32,006 bases of DNA from Kluyvera cryocrescens NBRC 102467 (GCF_001571285.1 NZ_BCTM01000044.1:1-32006); one strand, 5' to 3'. Positions 19,339 to 28,977 are shown, counted from the first letter of the stretch. Notes: generated from the sequence alone by a model not told the origin. Program-made: numbers and translations.

Positions 19339-20691
19339 ATGCGCGCATTATATGATTCAAAGAGCAAAACCATTCACGATCGCGGCATGAAGGCGCTGCT
19401 CAGTCAGCAGGCGCGAGTCCAGTCATGGCTGGACGTTGAGGCCGCGCTGGCACTGGCTCAGGCTGAACAGGGGATGATCCCGGAGGACGCGGCGCAGAAT
19501 ATTGCGGCCAACTGTCAGGTGGAAAAGATCGATCTTGACGAAATGGAACGCCTGCTGCGGGAAATAGGCCACGGTTTTGTGCCGGTGATCAAAGTGCTGG
19601 TCAAGGCCTGCGACGCGGAAAGCGGAAAATACGTGCACTATGGCGTAACCACCCAGAATATTCAGCAAACCGCTCAGTTGTATCTGGCGAAGCAATTTAA
19701 CGTATTGCTGCATGGCTTTGTTAGCGACACGCTGCGCAACCTGGCAACAATGGCACAGGAGCATCAGTCCACGTTAATGGCCGGGCGAACCCACGGTAAA
19801 CACGCGCTTCCGATCACCTGGGGCTATAAAGTTGCCGTGTGGATTGACGAATTGTTAAGCGCGCAGCAGCGCATGCAGGAAGCAGAAAAACGCGTTTTTA
19901 CCGTGATGATGGGCGGTGCCGTGGGTGCCTTCCACGCCACGGGGGAAACCGGCCGCAGGGTACAAGACAGCGTAGCACAGCAGCTCGGTATGCATTCGAT
20001 GGCCATTCCATCACGCAACTCTCGCGTTTACCGAATGGAATACATCAACAATTTATGTCTGCTGGCGACCACCTTTCATAAAATTGCCGAAGAGGTTTAT
20101 CAAACGTCCGGCGAAGAATTTGGTGAGGTGTCGGAAGCCTTTACCAAGGGAACCGTCGGCAGCAGCACCATGCCGCAGAAGGTGAACCCTAAGCTGGCAA
20201 AAGGCATTATTGCTAACGCGCAGAAACTCTATTCCGTGCTGACGTCGTGCCTGTACGTGAGTCCACGCCCGTTCGAAGCGGACAGTTCGGCCTACTTTAT
20301 CTTTGATGCCAATATTCAGGAGAGTATGGAGTGCATCGCGGAAATCGTGATGCGCGCGGAAGAACTGACCCGTACGCTGGTCATTAACCGCGAGCGGATG
20401 TTGCACAACGTCCAGCTCACGCATGGACTTATCAATAGCGAAAAAATAATGATGCATCTGGTGGCAAAGCTTGGCAAAGATGCCGCGCACGAACGCGTTT
20501 ATCAGTTGGCCATGCGAAGTACCCATGAGGGCATTCCTTATGCTGAAGTCCTGCGCCATGACCCGGTTATCCGCCAGAATTTCAGCGATAGCGAAATTGA
20601 TGCCCTTCTCGATCCCGCCCATTACATCGGTCTGTGCGCCGAAATGGCGCAGGAAACCGCCAACCGCGTGATGGGGAACAATCATGGCTGA
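19339..20691 (+). CDS. Fumarase/adenylosuccinate-lyase superfamily lyase, substrate unknown
   Basis: A 450-residue member of the aspartase/fumarase superfamily. The signature loop GSSTMPQKVNP (274-284) with the catalytic Ser is present. So are the GRTHGKHALP His region (149-158) and the VTTQNIQQTAQ segment that corresponds to T-S-x-D-I/M in PurB-type enzymes. Known members release fumarate by breaking a C-N or C-O bond, or act as carboxymuconate cycloisomerase. The sequence looks nearest to PurB/PcaB-like lyases, yet the genome context is a sugar PTS, so it is unlikely to be the purine enzyme. GGAGAGAG precedes the ATG at 19339, 16 bases after the permease stop. It overlaps the next gene by eight bases. 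The substrate is not known. Confidence 0.85.
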   Translation: MRALYDSKSKTIHDRGMKALLSQQARVQSWLDVEAALALAQAEQGMIPEDAAQNIAANCQVEKIDLDEMERLLREIGHGFVPVIKVLVKACDAESGKYVHYGVTTQNIQQTAQLYLAKQFNVLLHGFVSDTLRNLATMAQEHQSTLMAGRTHGKHALPITWGYKVAVWIDELLSAQQRMQEAEKRVFTVMMGGAVGAFHATGETGRRVQDSVAQQLGMHSMAIPSRNSRVYRMEYINNLCLLATTFHKIAEEVYQTSGEEFGEVSEAFTKGTVGSSTMPQKVNPKLAKGIIANAQKLYSVLTSCLYVSPRPFEADSSAYFIFDANIQESMECIAEIVMRAEELTRTLVINRERMLHNVQLTHGLINSEKIMMHLVAKLGKDAAHERVYQLAMRSTHEGIPYAEVLRHDPVIRQNFSDSEIDALLDPAHYIGLCAEMAQETANRVMGNNHG

Positions 20692-21895
20692 TGCCTGCCT
20701 CTCTCTGGCCTGTGAACGTATTATTACCCCCAATGGGATCCGCGCCGGCTATCTGCACGTCGACGATGACAAAATTGTGGCACTGGATGATACGCCCCGC
20801 GGACGCGTTATGGATTACCGAGATGCCACGCTGATGCCGGGCTTTGTTGATATCCACGTCCACGGATGGGGCCGTGGCTCTTTTGCCTGGAAAGGGGCAA
20901 CACAGTCGCTCGCGGCGATGAGTCAGGATCTGGTGAATGCTGGCGTGACCTCGTGGCTGGCAACGTCCGCCACCCAATCGGAAGAATTTTTGCTGGAAAG
21001 CCTGGCCACTGCCGCTCAATGGATAGACAACGCCAGACCTGAGGATGGTGCGCAGGCGGTGGGGATTCATATGGAGGGTCCCTACATTAATCCCAAATTT
21101 ATCGGCATGCAGCGCCTGGACTGCGTCCAGCAGCCTAGCATTGCGGGATTCGAACGCTACCAACGCGCGGCAGGAGGACATGTCCGCTTAATGACGCTCG
21201 CGCCCGAACTGCCCGGTGCCCTGGCGCTGATTCGGCATCTTCATCAATCCGGCGTGACTATTTCAGCGGGGCATACCGACGCCACTTTCGATGAAATTAG
21301 CCAAGCCATCGATGCCGGGCTCAATCATTTTACTCACGCCTTCAGCGCCATGCGCGGCCTGCATCACCGGGAGCCTGGGGTGGTTGGCGCGCTGATGTAT
21401 TACGAAGAAACTTTCGCCGAGGTCGCTAAACAAAGTGGTATCACCTTGCGGCCGGAGGTTTTTGATATTCTCTATCGCTTAAAGAAAGACCGACGTCTGG
21501 TGATGATGAGCGACTGCCTGGGCTACGTTGATTTCCCCGAAGGGTTCGAATTTAAGCACTATCTGCGCCAGGAAACGTTCCGTATTCACCAGCAGATGCT
21601 GGAGATCACCGACTGCCACGGCTGTACCCGTACGGTGTCGCCTGATGATTGGCCTGCCGTGCAGAGCCTGGAGATGAGCTTTCTTGATTCAGTAAAGAAT
21701 GTGGTGAAGAGATTGGAAAACGGCTGGGTTTCCGCCGCGCAAATCGCCTGCCTTAACCCAGCAATTCTGGCGGGTGTCGCGCAGCATAAAGGCAGTCTGG
21801 AGCCAGGAAAAGACGCCGATATTCTGGTGCTGGATGCAGAAGAAAATCTGCACGCCGTATGGTGTCGTGGCGTCAAGCAGACGCTGGCTAAATAA
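20684..21895 (+). CDS. NagA-like amidohydrolase (N-acetylglucosamine-6-phosphate deacetylase family)
   Basis: A 403-residue amidohydrolase of the NagA family. Metal and active-site residues are visible: the His58-Val-His60 motif, Glu131 in HMEGPYINP, His197 in SAGHTDA, His218 in THAFSAM, and the catalytic Asp277 in MMSDCLGY. REPGVVGA, usual in NagA, is also present. The region around 290-330 (FEFKHYLRQETFRIHQQ) departs from E. coli NagA and may shape a different substrate pocket. The ATG lies inside the end of the lyase gene (ATGGCTGA overlap), so the two are probably translationally coupled. There is no nagB, nagE or nagC here, so this is not the standard nag operon. A deacylase for an unusual amino-sugar phosphate is the best inference. 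Confidence 0.87.
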   Translation: MADACLSLACERIITPNGIRAGYLHVDDDKIVALDDTPRGRVMDYRDATLMPGFVDIHVHGWGRGSFAWKGATQSLAAMSQDLVNAGVTSWLATSATQSEEFLLESLATAAQWIDNARPEDGAQAVGIHMEGPYINPKFIGMQRLDCVQQPSIAGFERYQRAAGGHVRLMTLAPELPGALALIRHLHQSGVTISAGHTDATFDEISQAIDAGLNHFTHAFSAMRGLHHREPGVVGALMYYEETFAEVAKQSGITLRPEVFDILYRLKKDRRLVMMSDCLGYVDFPEGFEFKHYLRQETFRIHQQMLEITDCHGCTRTVSPDDWPAVQSLEMSFLDSVKNVVKRLENGWVSAAQIACLNPAILAGVAQHKGSLEPGKDADILVLDAEENLHAVWCRGVKQTLAK

Positions 21896-23435
21896 AGACA
21901 TCACCGTAGTGCTGTTCGAGGAACGCTTTTAACGCCTTCGGGCTCATTCCCTGTACCTGTTGAACGAAAGATTCAGCAGGTATTTTTTTGCGCGTTGGGC
22001 TAAGGCCATGCTCACGCAGCAGTTGAAAATCATCCTGAGTCAGATAGAAATTGACCTTCACATAGCCCAGCTTTGCGTGGCGCAGGTGGCTGGAAATCTT
22101 ATTTGTGAAAGTGATCAGCAGATCGAAATCCTGCTGGAGCAGTCGGTCAATTTCATTGATGTTCACGCAGCCCAGCACATCTATATGAAAACGAGACAGC
22201 AGAACCTCTTTGAAGTAGCCAACCTTGCTTTCCGACGAGTTGGTCACAATGATGACCCGTTTTTTTGCATCCCCCACCACCCTGTTCTTCAGCTCATGTT
22301 TCTTGATAATCAGCACCAGCGTGGCCAGATGGATCGCCGAAAACGACATCTGCCAGCGCAGCTCAATCTCGTTGAGCGCCTGCTGAACATGCCGCCAAAG
22401 CTGCGGATAGCGTCGCTGTACATCGTGCAGTTTTTTATCATCGAACCACAGGTGGAATTTGTTCTGAATAATCGCCGCGTAAATAAAGTTATAAATATCC
22501 GCATACCAGAGGTGGCGATTGTGGATCGTGGCATTCAGACCGCCAGAAAGCGCGTCGCTGACCCGCATTACGTGTGCCGCAAGCAGCGGATCATAGAGCG
22601 TAAAGGGCCGATGGATAAACGTCAGCGACGCAATCAGCATATCGAGGCACAGGTTTTCATCGTCATCGCTCAGAACCGCGTAGGGATAGGTGGTCAGGAA
22701 GTTACACATCCTGCTGTCGGTAATATCATGCCCACGTTTAATCCGATGTAGCGCCAGGCTCAGGTATACCAGCAGATATTTGCGACCGTTGTAGCCAAGC
22801 CGCGTGGCAGGGCTAATGACATGGTCGTAATACGCTGCCGCTTGCGTGATTTCCTGCGCACATTCCGTCAGGAACTGCTCCGCAATAGATCGATTAATCG
22901 GTTCATTGGCCTGATGGGCAATCAGCCGATTATCGGCGCCAATTTCAACGGTTTTCAGAATCGACATACACACCGCAAGGCGTAAACGGTACTCATCGCC
23001 CACCAATTGCGATCCTTTGCGCGGAATACTCAGCAGCGTAAGCCCGCTCTCCTGAACCCGACGCAGCATCACCGGGTTATCATTTTTGACCGTTCCCGCG
23101 CTGACAAAAAACTTTTTATAGTATTCGTTTTTATTCACCACATCGCGCAGACACAGCGCGACAAAAAGATCCTGCACGCGCTCCTCGGCGGTAGTGAGAT
23201 AACGATTAAACTGTACTCGCTGGAGAAAATCGATGTAGTCGCTGTAGCCGATGCGGGTGGTAATGCATTGGTTATCCTGATGCAGTTGTACGTTAGCAGG
23301 TAGCAGTTCGTTTAGCTCTTTCATCGTGCGCTTCAGGGTTGAAAGCGTTTTACCAAACCGCTGCACCGCATGCTCAATGCCAAGAGGATTGTTATCCTGC
23401 AGGTATTTTAAGAAGGAGAGATCGAAATGATTCAT
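21888..23435 (-). CDS. PRD-containing transcriptional regulator (BglG/Mga-HTH type)
   Basis: A 515-residue regulator. The N terminus (about 1-50, with IEHAVQRFGKTLSTLKRTMK) is a helix-turn-helix of the Mga/BglG-activator sort and does not look like an RNA-binding CAT domain. The middle holds PRD-like regions, the clearest being LLVYLSLALHRIKRGHDI near residue 230, whose His would be a PTS phosphorylation site. Residues about 390-470 (RVIIVTNSSESKVGYFKEVL) resemble a GatB-type EIIB domain. A short basic tail follows. The ATG at 23435 gives the protein start MNHFDLSFLKYL; an upstream TTG is less likely. It is convergent with and overlaps the NagA-like gene by eight bases. It probably activates the PTS operon in response to EII phosphorylation. 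Confidence 0.82.
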   Translation of the reverse strand: MNHFDLSFLKYLQDNNPLGIEHAVQRFGKTLSTLKRTMKELNELLPANVQLHQDNQCITTRIGYSDYIDFLQRVQFNRYLTTAEERVQDLFVALCLRDVVNKNEYYKKFFVSAGTVKNDNPVMLRRVQESGLTLLSIPRKGSQLVGDEYRLRLAVCMSILKTVEIGADNRLIAHQANEPINRSIAEQFLTECAQEITQAAAYYDHVISPATRLGYNGRKYLLVYLSLALHRIKRGHDITDSRMCNFLTTYPYAVLSDDDENLCLDMLIASLTFIHRPFTLYDPLLAAHVMRVSDALSGGLNATIHNRHLWYADIYNFIYAAIIQNKFHLWFDDKKLHDVQRRYPQLWRHVQQALNEIELRWQMSFSAIHLATLVLIIKKHELKNRVVGDAKKRVIIVTNSSESKVGYFKEVLLSRFHIDVLGCVNINEIDRLLQQDFDLLITFTNKISSHLRHAKLGYVKVNFYLTQDDFQLLREHGLSPTRKKIPAESFVQQVQGMSPKALKAFLEQHYGDVFI

Positions 23436-23486
23436 GGCCGTTCGCTGATAGGTCAAACCCAACCTAGCGTAACGGAAAAGGCGAAG

Positions 23487-23515
23487 GAAAACCGTGACCT
23501 GCCACGAGTCACGGT
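23487..23515 (-). terminator. Terminator of mntH
   Basis: On the minus strand, ACCGTGAC and GTCACGGT (8 bp) enclose nine bases and are followed by TTTCC. It lies just past the mntH stop. Confidence 0.7.
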
Positions 23516-23525
23516 CACCTGGTTA

Positions 23526-24761
23526 TCAATTAAACAATGTTCCTATCAGTAGCCAGCCGTTTAGGGTTACCACGATGGCCACGATGGCCCAGCCAATTCG
23601 TTTAACCCATCGCGTATTCACCAGCTCGCCCATCAGTTTACTATCACTGGTAAAGATCAGCAGCGGCACCAGCGCCAAAGCAATACCAAAACTCAGCAGA
23701 ACCTGGCTCATTACCAGTATGCGCGTCGGGTCTAAGCCCATCAGTATCACCACGAACGACGGCAGCATTGTCACCACCCGGCGGAACCAGAGCGGAATGT
23801 GGAAACGGATAAAGCCCTGCATCACCACCTGACCTGCCAGCGTACCGACGACCGTTGAAGACAAGCCTGCGGCAATCAAGCTGAGGCCAAAGATGGTCGC
23901 CGCCGCATGGCTAAGCAGCGGTTCCAGAGTGAGATACGCCTGATCCAAATCGGCAATCCCGGTATGCCCATGGGCGTGGAACGCCGCCGCTGCGGTCGCC
24001 ATCATCGCCAGGTTGACAAAACCGGCAATGGTCATGGCAATGGCGACATCCCAGCGCGTGGCGTTATAGCGCTCTTTTGCCGTGCCACCGTGTAAATGTT
24101 GGGTCAGCGATGAATGCAGATAAATAACGTGCGGCATAATCGTTGCGCCCAGCACGCCCGCCGCGAGGAATACCGCTTCTGAGTTCGGTAGCGACGGTAC
24201 AATCATACCTTTTGCCAACGGTGCCAGCGCGGGTTGAGAGAAAATCAGCTCGACAATATACGCCGCCGCCACAAACAGCAGCAGGCCGCCGATGACTTTC
24301 TCCAGCGGTTTTTGCCCACGGCGCTGCAACATTAGGATCAGGAAGGTGGCGATCCCCGTGAGAACAGCGCCTTGTAGCAAGGAAATACCGAGAATGAGCT
24401 TAAAGCCGATGGCTGCACCGATAAACTCCGCCAGATCGGTCGCCATGGCGATAATTTCCGCCTGCACCCAGTAAAACCAGACCAGCGGGCGCGGATAATG
24501 ATCGCGAATCTGCTCCGCCAGATTTTTACCGGTTGCGATCCCAAGCTTGGCCGAGAGCACCTGAATCAACATTGCCATCAGGTTCGCCCACACCACTACC
24601 CATAAGAGCTGGTAGCCGAAGCTGGCCCCAGCCTGAATATTGGTCGCAAAGTTACCGGGGTCGATATAGCCGATTGCCGCAATAAATGCGGGCCCCATCA
24701 GCGCTAACCGCATACGGCGCGCTGCACGACTGGTGTTATTCTCAACGCGACTGTTGGTCAT
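23526..24761 (-). CDS. mntH: Proton-coupled Mn(II) transporter MntH (Nramp)
   Basis: A 411-residue Nramp family transporter with eleven expected spans. It imports Mn2+, and Fe2+ more weakly, with protons through the inner membrane. The metal-binding helices are intact: [12 protein letters not shown] in TM1 and [17 protein letters not shown] in TM6. Start: MTNSRVENN at 24761, with GAGG eight bases upstream. An MntR palindrome sits between the promoter and the start, and a Fur box covers the promoter. The gene therefore follows the E. coli/Salmonella mode of manganese and iron repression. It ends at a hairpin and faces away from nupC. Confidence 0.97.
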   Translation of the reverse strand: MTNSRVENNTSRAARRMRLALMGPAFIAAIGYIDPGNFATNIQAGASFGYQLLWVVVWANLMAMLIQVLSAKLGIATGKNLAEQIRDHYPRPLVWFYWVQAEIIAMATDLAEFIGAAIGFKLILGISLLQGAVLTGIATFLILMLQRRGQKPLEKVIGGLLLFVAAAYIVELIFSQPALAPLAKGMIVPSLPNSEAVFLAAGVLGATIMPHVIYLHSSLTQHLHGGTAKERYNATRWDVAIAMTIAGFVNLAMMATAAAAFHAHGHTGIADLDQAYLTLEPLLSHAAATIFGLSLIAAGLSSTVVGTLAGQVVMQGFIRFHIPLWFRRVVTMLPSFVVILMGLDPTRILVMSQVLLSFGIALALVPLLIFTSDSKLMGELVNTRWVKRIGWAIVAIVVTLNGWLLIGTLFN

Positions 24762-24774
24762 TCTCTGCCTCAAA

Positions 24775-24795
24775 AACATAGCCTTTGCTATGTTT
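24775..24795. promoter_or_regulatory. MntR operator of mntH
   Basis: The arms AACATAGC and GCTATGTTT surround CCTT/T in a 21-base palindrome that equals the MntR site known from E. coli and Salmonella mntH. It lies 13 bases before the start codon. Confidence 0.9.
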
Positions 24796-24796
24796 C

Positions 24797-24825
24797 ATGC
24801 TAACAAAATGAGAATGATTATCAAG
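24797..24825 (-). promoter_or_regulatory. mntH: mntH promoter
   Basis: On the minus strand, TTGATA (24820-24825) and TAGCAT (24797-24802) are 17 bases apart. A start about seven bases further falls at the MntR operator. Confidence 0.65.
24809..24823. promoter_or_regulatory. Fur box over the mntH promoter
   Basis: On the minus strand the 15 bases TGATAATCATTCTCA match the 7-1-7 Fur consensus TGATAATNATTATCA with one mismatch. A second, poorer match begins at 24841 (TGATAATTATTGCTC). Confidence 0.8.
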
Positions 24826-24861
24826 TTCATTTACGAGGGATGATAATTATTGCTCTGATAG

Positions 24862-25096
24862 CCGGAACCGATAGCCAGACTGGAGGTTAGGATGGATTGG
24901 TATACGCTTAATGACAGAGTAGTACAACGTGGAAACTTTTCATACATTTACTTAACATCACAAAAATGTATCGAAGATCACTAATTTAGAGTTTGCTCAC
25001 AGGTTCTGAATATAGTGAGAGACAGATCTCGTTTTATTTGACCATGTTACATAGAATGTGCACGAAAACTTAACCCGCCTCATGTTTGGAGCAAAT
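24862..25096 (+). promoter_or_regulatory. nupC upstream region with CRP-like sites
   Basis: Two sequences have the CRP spacing: TGTAT-CGAAGA-TCACT (24967-24982) and TTAGA-GTTTGC-TCACA (24986-25001). E. coli nupC is controlled by CRP and CytR, so tandem CRP sites with CytR between them are expected. The matches are imperfect and I did not fix the -10/-35. Nothing else is visible in this stretch. Confidence 0.4.
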
Positions 25097-26299
25097 ATGG
25101 ACCGCGTCTTCCATTTTATTCTCGCGCTCGTTGTGGTTGCGATCCTGGCCTTACTGGTCAGTTCCAACCGTAAACAGATTCGCATTCGTTATGTTATTCA
25201 GCTACTTGTCATCGAAGTATTGCTGGCATGGTTCTTCCTGAACTCTGATGTCGGTCTGGGTTTCGTAAGAGGCTTCTCCGAGATGTTCGAAAAACTGCTC
25301 GGTTTTGCCAACGAAGGGACCAACTTCGTCTTCGGCAGTATGAACGATAAAGGCCTGGCATTCTTCTTCCTGAAAGTTCTGTGCCCTATCGTCTTCATCT
25401 CCGCGCTGATCGGTATTCTGCAGCATATTCGTATCCTGCCGATTATCATTCGTGCGATTGGTACCGTGCTGTCTAAAATTAACGGCATGGGTAAACTGGA
25501 GTCTTTCAACGCCGTCAGCTCGCTGATCCTGGGCCAGTCTGAAAACTTCATCGCCTATAAAGATATCCTCGGTAAAATGTCCCGCAACCGCATGTACACC
25601 ATGGCGGCAACGGCGATGTCTACCGTGTCTATGTCTATCGTGGGCGCATACATGACCATGCTGGAACCAAAATACGTCGTTGCGGCGCTGGTTCTGAACA
25701 TGTTCAGCACCTTTATCGTTCTGTCGCTGATCAACCCTTACCGCGTTGATGAAAGCGAAGAGAATATCCAGATGTCTAACCTGCACGAAGGACAAAGCTT
25801 CTTCGAAATGCTGGGTGAATATATTCTGGCAGGCTTCAAGGTTGCAATTATCGTTGCGGCAATGCTGATCGGCTTTATCGCACTGATCGCAGCGCTGAAC
25901 GCCCTGTTCGCTACCGTGACCGGTTGGTTTGGCTACAGCATCTCCTTCCAGGGCATTCTGGGCTACATCTTCTACCCAGTGGCATGGATCATGGGTGTAC
26001 CGGCTAACGAAGCTCTGCAGGTGGGTAGCATCATGGCAACCAAACTGGTTTCTAACGAATTCGTTGCAATGATGGATCTGCAGAAAGTGGCTGCGGAACT
26101 CTCCCCACGCGCGGTGGGCATCATCTCCGTATTCCTGGTCTCCTTCGCTAACTTCTCTTCTATCGGGATTATCGCCGGTGCGATTAAAGGCCTGAATGAA
26201 GAGCAAGGTAACGTGGTTTCCCGCTTCGGTCTGAAACTGGTTTATGGTTCAACGCTGGTGAGCGTGCTGTCTGCTTCTATCGCCGCGCTGGTGCTGTAA
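25097..26299 (+). CDS. nupC: Nucleoside permease NupC (CNT family)
   Basis: A 400-residue concentrative nucleoside transporter, the same length as E. coli NupC. It imports pyrimidine nucleosides and adenosine with protons through the inner membrane. The family motifs are clear: [13 protein letters not shown] near 150-165, [15 protein letters not shown] near 180, and [15 protein letters not shown] near 315. [19 protein letters not shown] follows near 340. The ATG at 25097 is preceded by TTGGAG and gives [11 protein letters not shown]; an upstream ATG at 25058 lacks homology. It faces pdeA and shares its terminator. Confidence 0.97.
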   Translation: MDRVFHFILALVVVAILALLVSSNRKQIRIRYVIQLLVIEVLLAWFFLNSDVGLGFVRGFSEMFEKLLGFANEGTNFVFGSMNDKGLAFFFLKVLCPIVFISALIGILQHIRILPIIIRAIGTVLSKINGMGKLESFNAVSSLILGQSENFIAYKDILGKMSRNRMYTMAATAMSTVSMSIVGAYMTMLEPKYVVAALVLNMFSTFIVLSLINPYRVDESEENIQMSNLHEGQSFFEMLGEYILAGFKVAIIVAAMLIGFIALIAALNALFATVTGWFGYSISFQGILGYIFYPVAWIMGVPANEALQVGSIMATKLVSNEFVAMMDLQKVAAELSPRAVGIISVFLVSFANFSSIGIIAGAIKGLNEEQGNVVSRFGLKLVYGSTLVSVLSASIAALVL

Positions 26300-26313
26300 T
26301 CCTTCATCGTTAA

Positions 26314-26349
26314 AAAAGGGCCTGTAACGTCAGTTACAGGCCCTTTTCT
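26314..26349. terminator. Bidirectional terminator between nupC and pdeA
   Basis: An 11-bp stem GGGCCTGTAAC/GTTACAGGCCC with loop GTCA is flanked by A-rich and T-rich runs, so it serves both convergent genes. Confidence 0.92.
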
Positions 26350-28542
26350 TTAGGCTTCGGTATGGTATCCAATCTCACAGAGCGGCCGAGGTTTATCAAT
26401 CAAATACCCCTGCATGTAGTGCACGCCCAGCTCAGTCAGCAGCGCCTGCTGCTCCTTGGTTTCAACAAACTCTGCCACCACTTCAAGATTCTGTACTTTC
26501 GCCAGTTCGCAAATTGAGCGAATGATCATGGCATCCATCGGATCGGTCAGCACATCGCGCACAAAGCTACCGTCAATTTTAATGATATCGGCCTCAACGC
26601 GCTTAAGTCGCTCGTAGTTGGCGTAGCCGGTTCCAAAGTCATCAATCGCTATCTGACAGCCGAATTCACGCAGACGGTTGAGGTTTTTAATGCTGACATC
26701 AGAGTTTGAAAACGCTTGCTCTTCGGTGATTTCCACAATAATGCGCTTAACGTTGACCCGATAGCGGCGGAACAGCGCGATAATTTCGGCAGCACTCTCC
26801 TTTTGCATCAGGGTGTAAGGCATTAAGTTGACGGAAAAGCGCTGACCCGGGAACGCATCCAACGACAGGAACAGCTTTTCCAGCACCTGCATATCAAAGC
26901 GCTTACTGAGGTTAAACTGGGTCAACACCGGGATAAATTTATCCGGTGTCACCATGCCATTAGCGTCAACCAGGCGGCTAAGAATTTCGTAGTAACCTTC
27001 CCCGGTGGGCTTTCGAATCGGCTGCGCATACAGCACAAACCCATCATCATCGAGCGCATGTTTAATACGGTTCAGCAGCACGACTTGCTCACTGGTTTGA
27101 TCAAACGCCTCCACCTGGCCATTATCAAGCTTAAGTATTTGCCCCGCCTCTCCCGCCTGCTCGGCAAGCCAGCTTAACTGACCCAGCGTATGATAGAGAT
27201 TGCCATCCTGAGCACGTACCCGCCCCCAGGAGATGCCGTATTCCAGATTCAGCACCGAGTTGTTCCAGCGAATTTCCTGACTGCGGAGAAACGCAACCAG
27301 ATGGTGTAAACGCGCCGCGGTATCTGGACCAGATAGCACGAGAAGCAGCTCATTACCGGGCAACTGAAACAACTTTTCGTTAGCGCCCAGCACCGGTTGC
27401 AGCACTTGCGTAATGCTACGCTTGCACTGAATGCGCATCATCATGCCGTAGTGACGGCTCAGAAAATCAAGATTTTCGATATGAACACAGCAGACGTTAG
27501 CCATACCCGGCTTTTCGAGGTACACCTCCAACGCGCGCAAATTAGGAAGACCGGTTAATGGATCGAGCATCGCCTGTTCTTGCCACTTTTGTCGGACACG
27601 TTTGCTGCGGTGATAAATCTGTAGCATGTACAGCAGGCACACCGTGAACGAGATAAGCGATGATAAAATAAAGGAGAGCGAGTACTGCGTCTGAATGCCG
27701 TGTAAAAAGTTAGTGTTGTTCATCACCAGCATAAACGCGGAAAGAGTCCAGGCCATAATAACAGACTGGTAAGTTAACTGACTGATTCCAAATGAGAAAA
27801 ATATAAATATCACCGGAGCGAGGTAGCCGGCAAAATAATCATTGTTGAGCGGCATGCATAAGAAAAAGAGCAGAACGGCAAGCCCGAGGAACCAGCCACA
27901 TACGTTTAGCCGACATCTAAAACTCTGGTAGTACCCAAAGTTACGGCGCCAGAATGCTCTGGCATAATTGGTGTTAAGGCACATCCTAAATGGGTAATAG
28001 AACAGTTTTGTGAAAATCAGCGATGCACAAACCAGCCCCTGGATATCAACAATAGAGTAAATTTTTGTTGTTATATTAAAATAACTGAACATTGATTGTG
28101 GAATAACGGTAAATTCGCCGACCAAATACATCATGACTTTTGCCATAATAGGCGTTGCGAAACCAAACCAAAAAACATGTAAGCCTAGGTTATGAATCAC
28201 TAAACCATGTCGCCAGCGACGCCCTAAAATAGAGCGTAAAATAAGGCCGGAGATACACACCGCAGTTAGCTGACAAAAAAGTAATATTAATGAATTAACC
28301 GGTGAAAGATTTATCTGCCAGTAATTTGCCGCAGTGAACCCAACGATCAGTGGCAGCACCGCATGGCGCCCAAACAGCATCACCAGTGCAATCATAACGC
28401 CTAATGGTAACCACGCCAGATAAACGGAGTGACCTTCATAGAAAGCGGTTGGCGATATATAACGAGAAAAAGGAATGGCAACCAGGCTCATTATCAGAAC
28501 CAGGAAGAATTTTTTAATTGAGGTAATCCATTTAACAGTCAT
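26350..28542 (-). CDS. pdeA: c-di-GMP phosphodiesterase PdeA (YfeA)
   Basis: A 730-residue inner-membrane protein. Residues 1 to about 300 form a MASE1 sensor with eight or more spans. Residues about 320-470 are a degenerate GGDEF domain: the signature position reads QLPGNELL, so no cyclase activity is expected. The EAL domain (about 480-725) has EIL in place of EAL (YYEILSRL). It also has NLMPYT, ITEEQAFSN, IDDFGTGYANYERL, IIKIDGSFV and EFVETKEQ, so the metal and catalytic residues appear complete. It should hydrolyse c-di-GMP. The gene position matches E. coli yfeA. The match to E. coli is clearly weaker in the sensor part than in the EAL part. Confidence 0.93.
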   Translation of the reverse strand: MTVKWITSIKKFFLVLIMSLVAIPFSRYISPTAFYEGHSVYLAWLPLGVMIALVMLFGRHAVLPLIVGFTAANYWQINLSPVNSLILLFCQLTAVCISGLILRSILGRRWRHGLVIHNLGLHVFWFGFATPIMAKVMMYLVGEFTVIPQSMFSYFNITTKIYSIVDIQGLVCASLIFTKLFYYPFRMCLNTNYARAFWRRNFGYYQSFRCRLNVCGWFLGLAVLLFFLCMPLNNDYFAGYLAPVIFIFFSFGISQLTYQSVIMAWTLSAFMLVMNNTNFLHGIQTQYSLSFILSSLISFTVCLLYMLQIYHRSKRVRQKWQEQAMLDPLTGLPNLRALEVYLEKPGMANVCCVHIENLDFLSRHYGMMMRIQCKRSITQVLQPVLGANEKLFQLPGNELLLVLSGPDTAARLHHLVAFLRSQEIRWNNSVLNLEYGISWGRVRAQDGNLYHTLGQLSWLAEQAGEAGQILKLDNGQVEAFDQTSEQVVLLNRIKHALDDDGFVLYAQPIRKPTGEGYYEILSRLVDANGMVTPDKFIPVLTQFNLSKRFDMQVLEKLFLSLDAFPGQRFSVNLMPYTLMQKESAAEIIALFRRYRVNVKRIIVEITEEQAFSNSDVSIKNLNRLREFGCQIAIDDFGTGYANYERLKRVEADIIKIDGSFVRDVLTDPMDAMIIRSICELAKVQNLEVVAEFVETKEQQALLTELGVHYMQGYLIDKPRPLCEIGYHTEA

Positions 28543-28692
28543 GCGTAGCAGCCGATATCCTTTATCGTACGTAGAGTGACTGCCTAAATATTATTGTCAC
28601 TAATAATTCGAAGCAAGCATGGTCTATAAAATACTGAACAATGCCCGCATTTTATATTATATCCGTTGTTTTTTCACGCAGTTAGCAAATGC

Positions 28693-28719
28693 AAAAAACC
28701 CCCGCCTTTCGGCGAGGGT
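28693..28719 (-). terminator. Terminator of the tRNA-Ala operon
   Basis: On the minus strand ACCCTCGCC and GGCGGGGGT, with loop GAAA, are followed by six T. Confidence 0.9.
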
Positions 28720-28728
28720 TTCGTAATT

Positions 28729-28804
<76 letters not shown>

Positions 28805-28843
28805 ACAGTGCTTTTACGTTCCAAACCTGATGGGAGCAGGATT

Positions 28844-28919
<76 letters not shown>

Positions 28920-28948
28920 AACGTAAAGCTGTCGTGTTGACGGGCGGC

Positions 28949-28977
28949 ATAATATGAATTCCCTTGCACAGTGTCAA
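28949..28977 (-). promoter_or_regulatory. Promoter of the tRNA-Ala operon
   Basis: On the minus strand a perfect TTGACA (28972-28977) is followed after 17 bases by TATTAT (28949-28954) and a GC-rich discriminator (GCCGCCCG), typical of stringently controlled stable-RNA promoters. Confidence 0.88.

Noticed and set aside
19339..20691. The lyase as a standard purB adenylosuccinate lyase
   Set aside because: It sits within a PTS/deacetylase operon, and in Enterobacteriaceae purB lies elsewhere next to hflD; the sequence is only superfamily-level similar.
20053..22751. Long opposite-strand frames inside the lyase, NagA-like and PRD genes
   Set aside because: The sense-strand proteins show full family motifs, while the antisense products have none.
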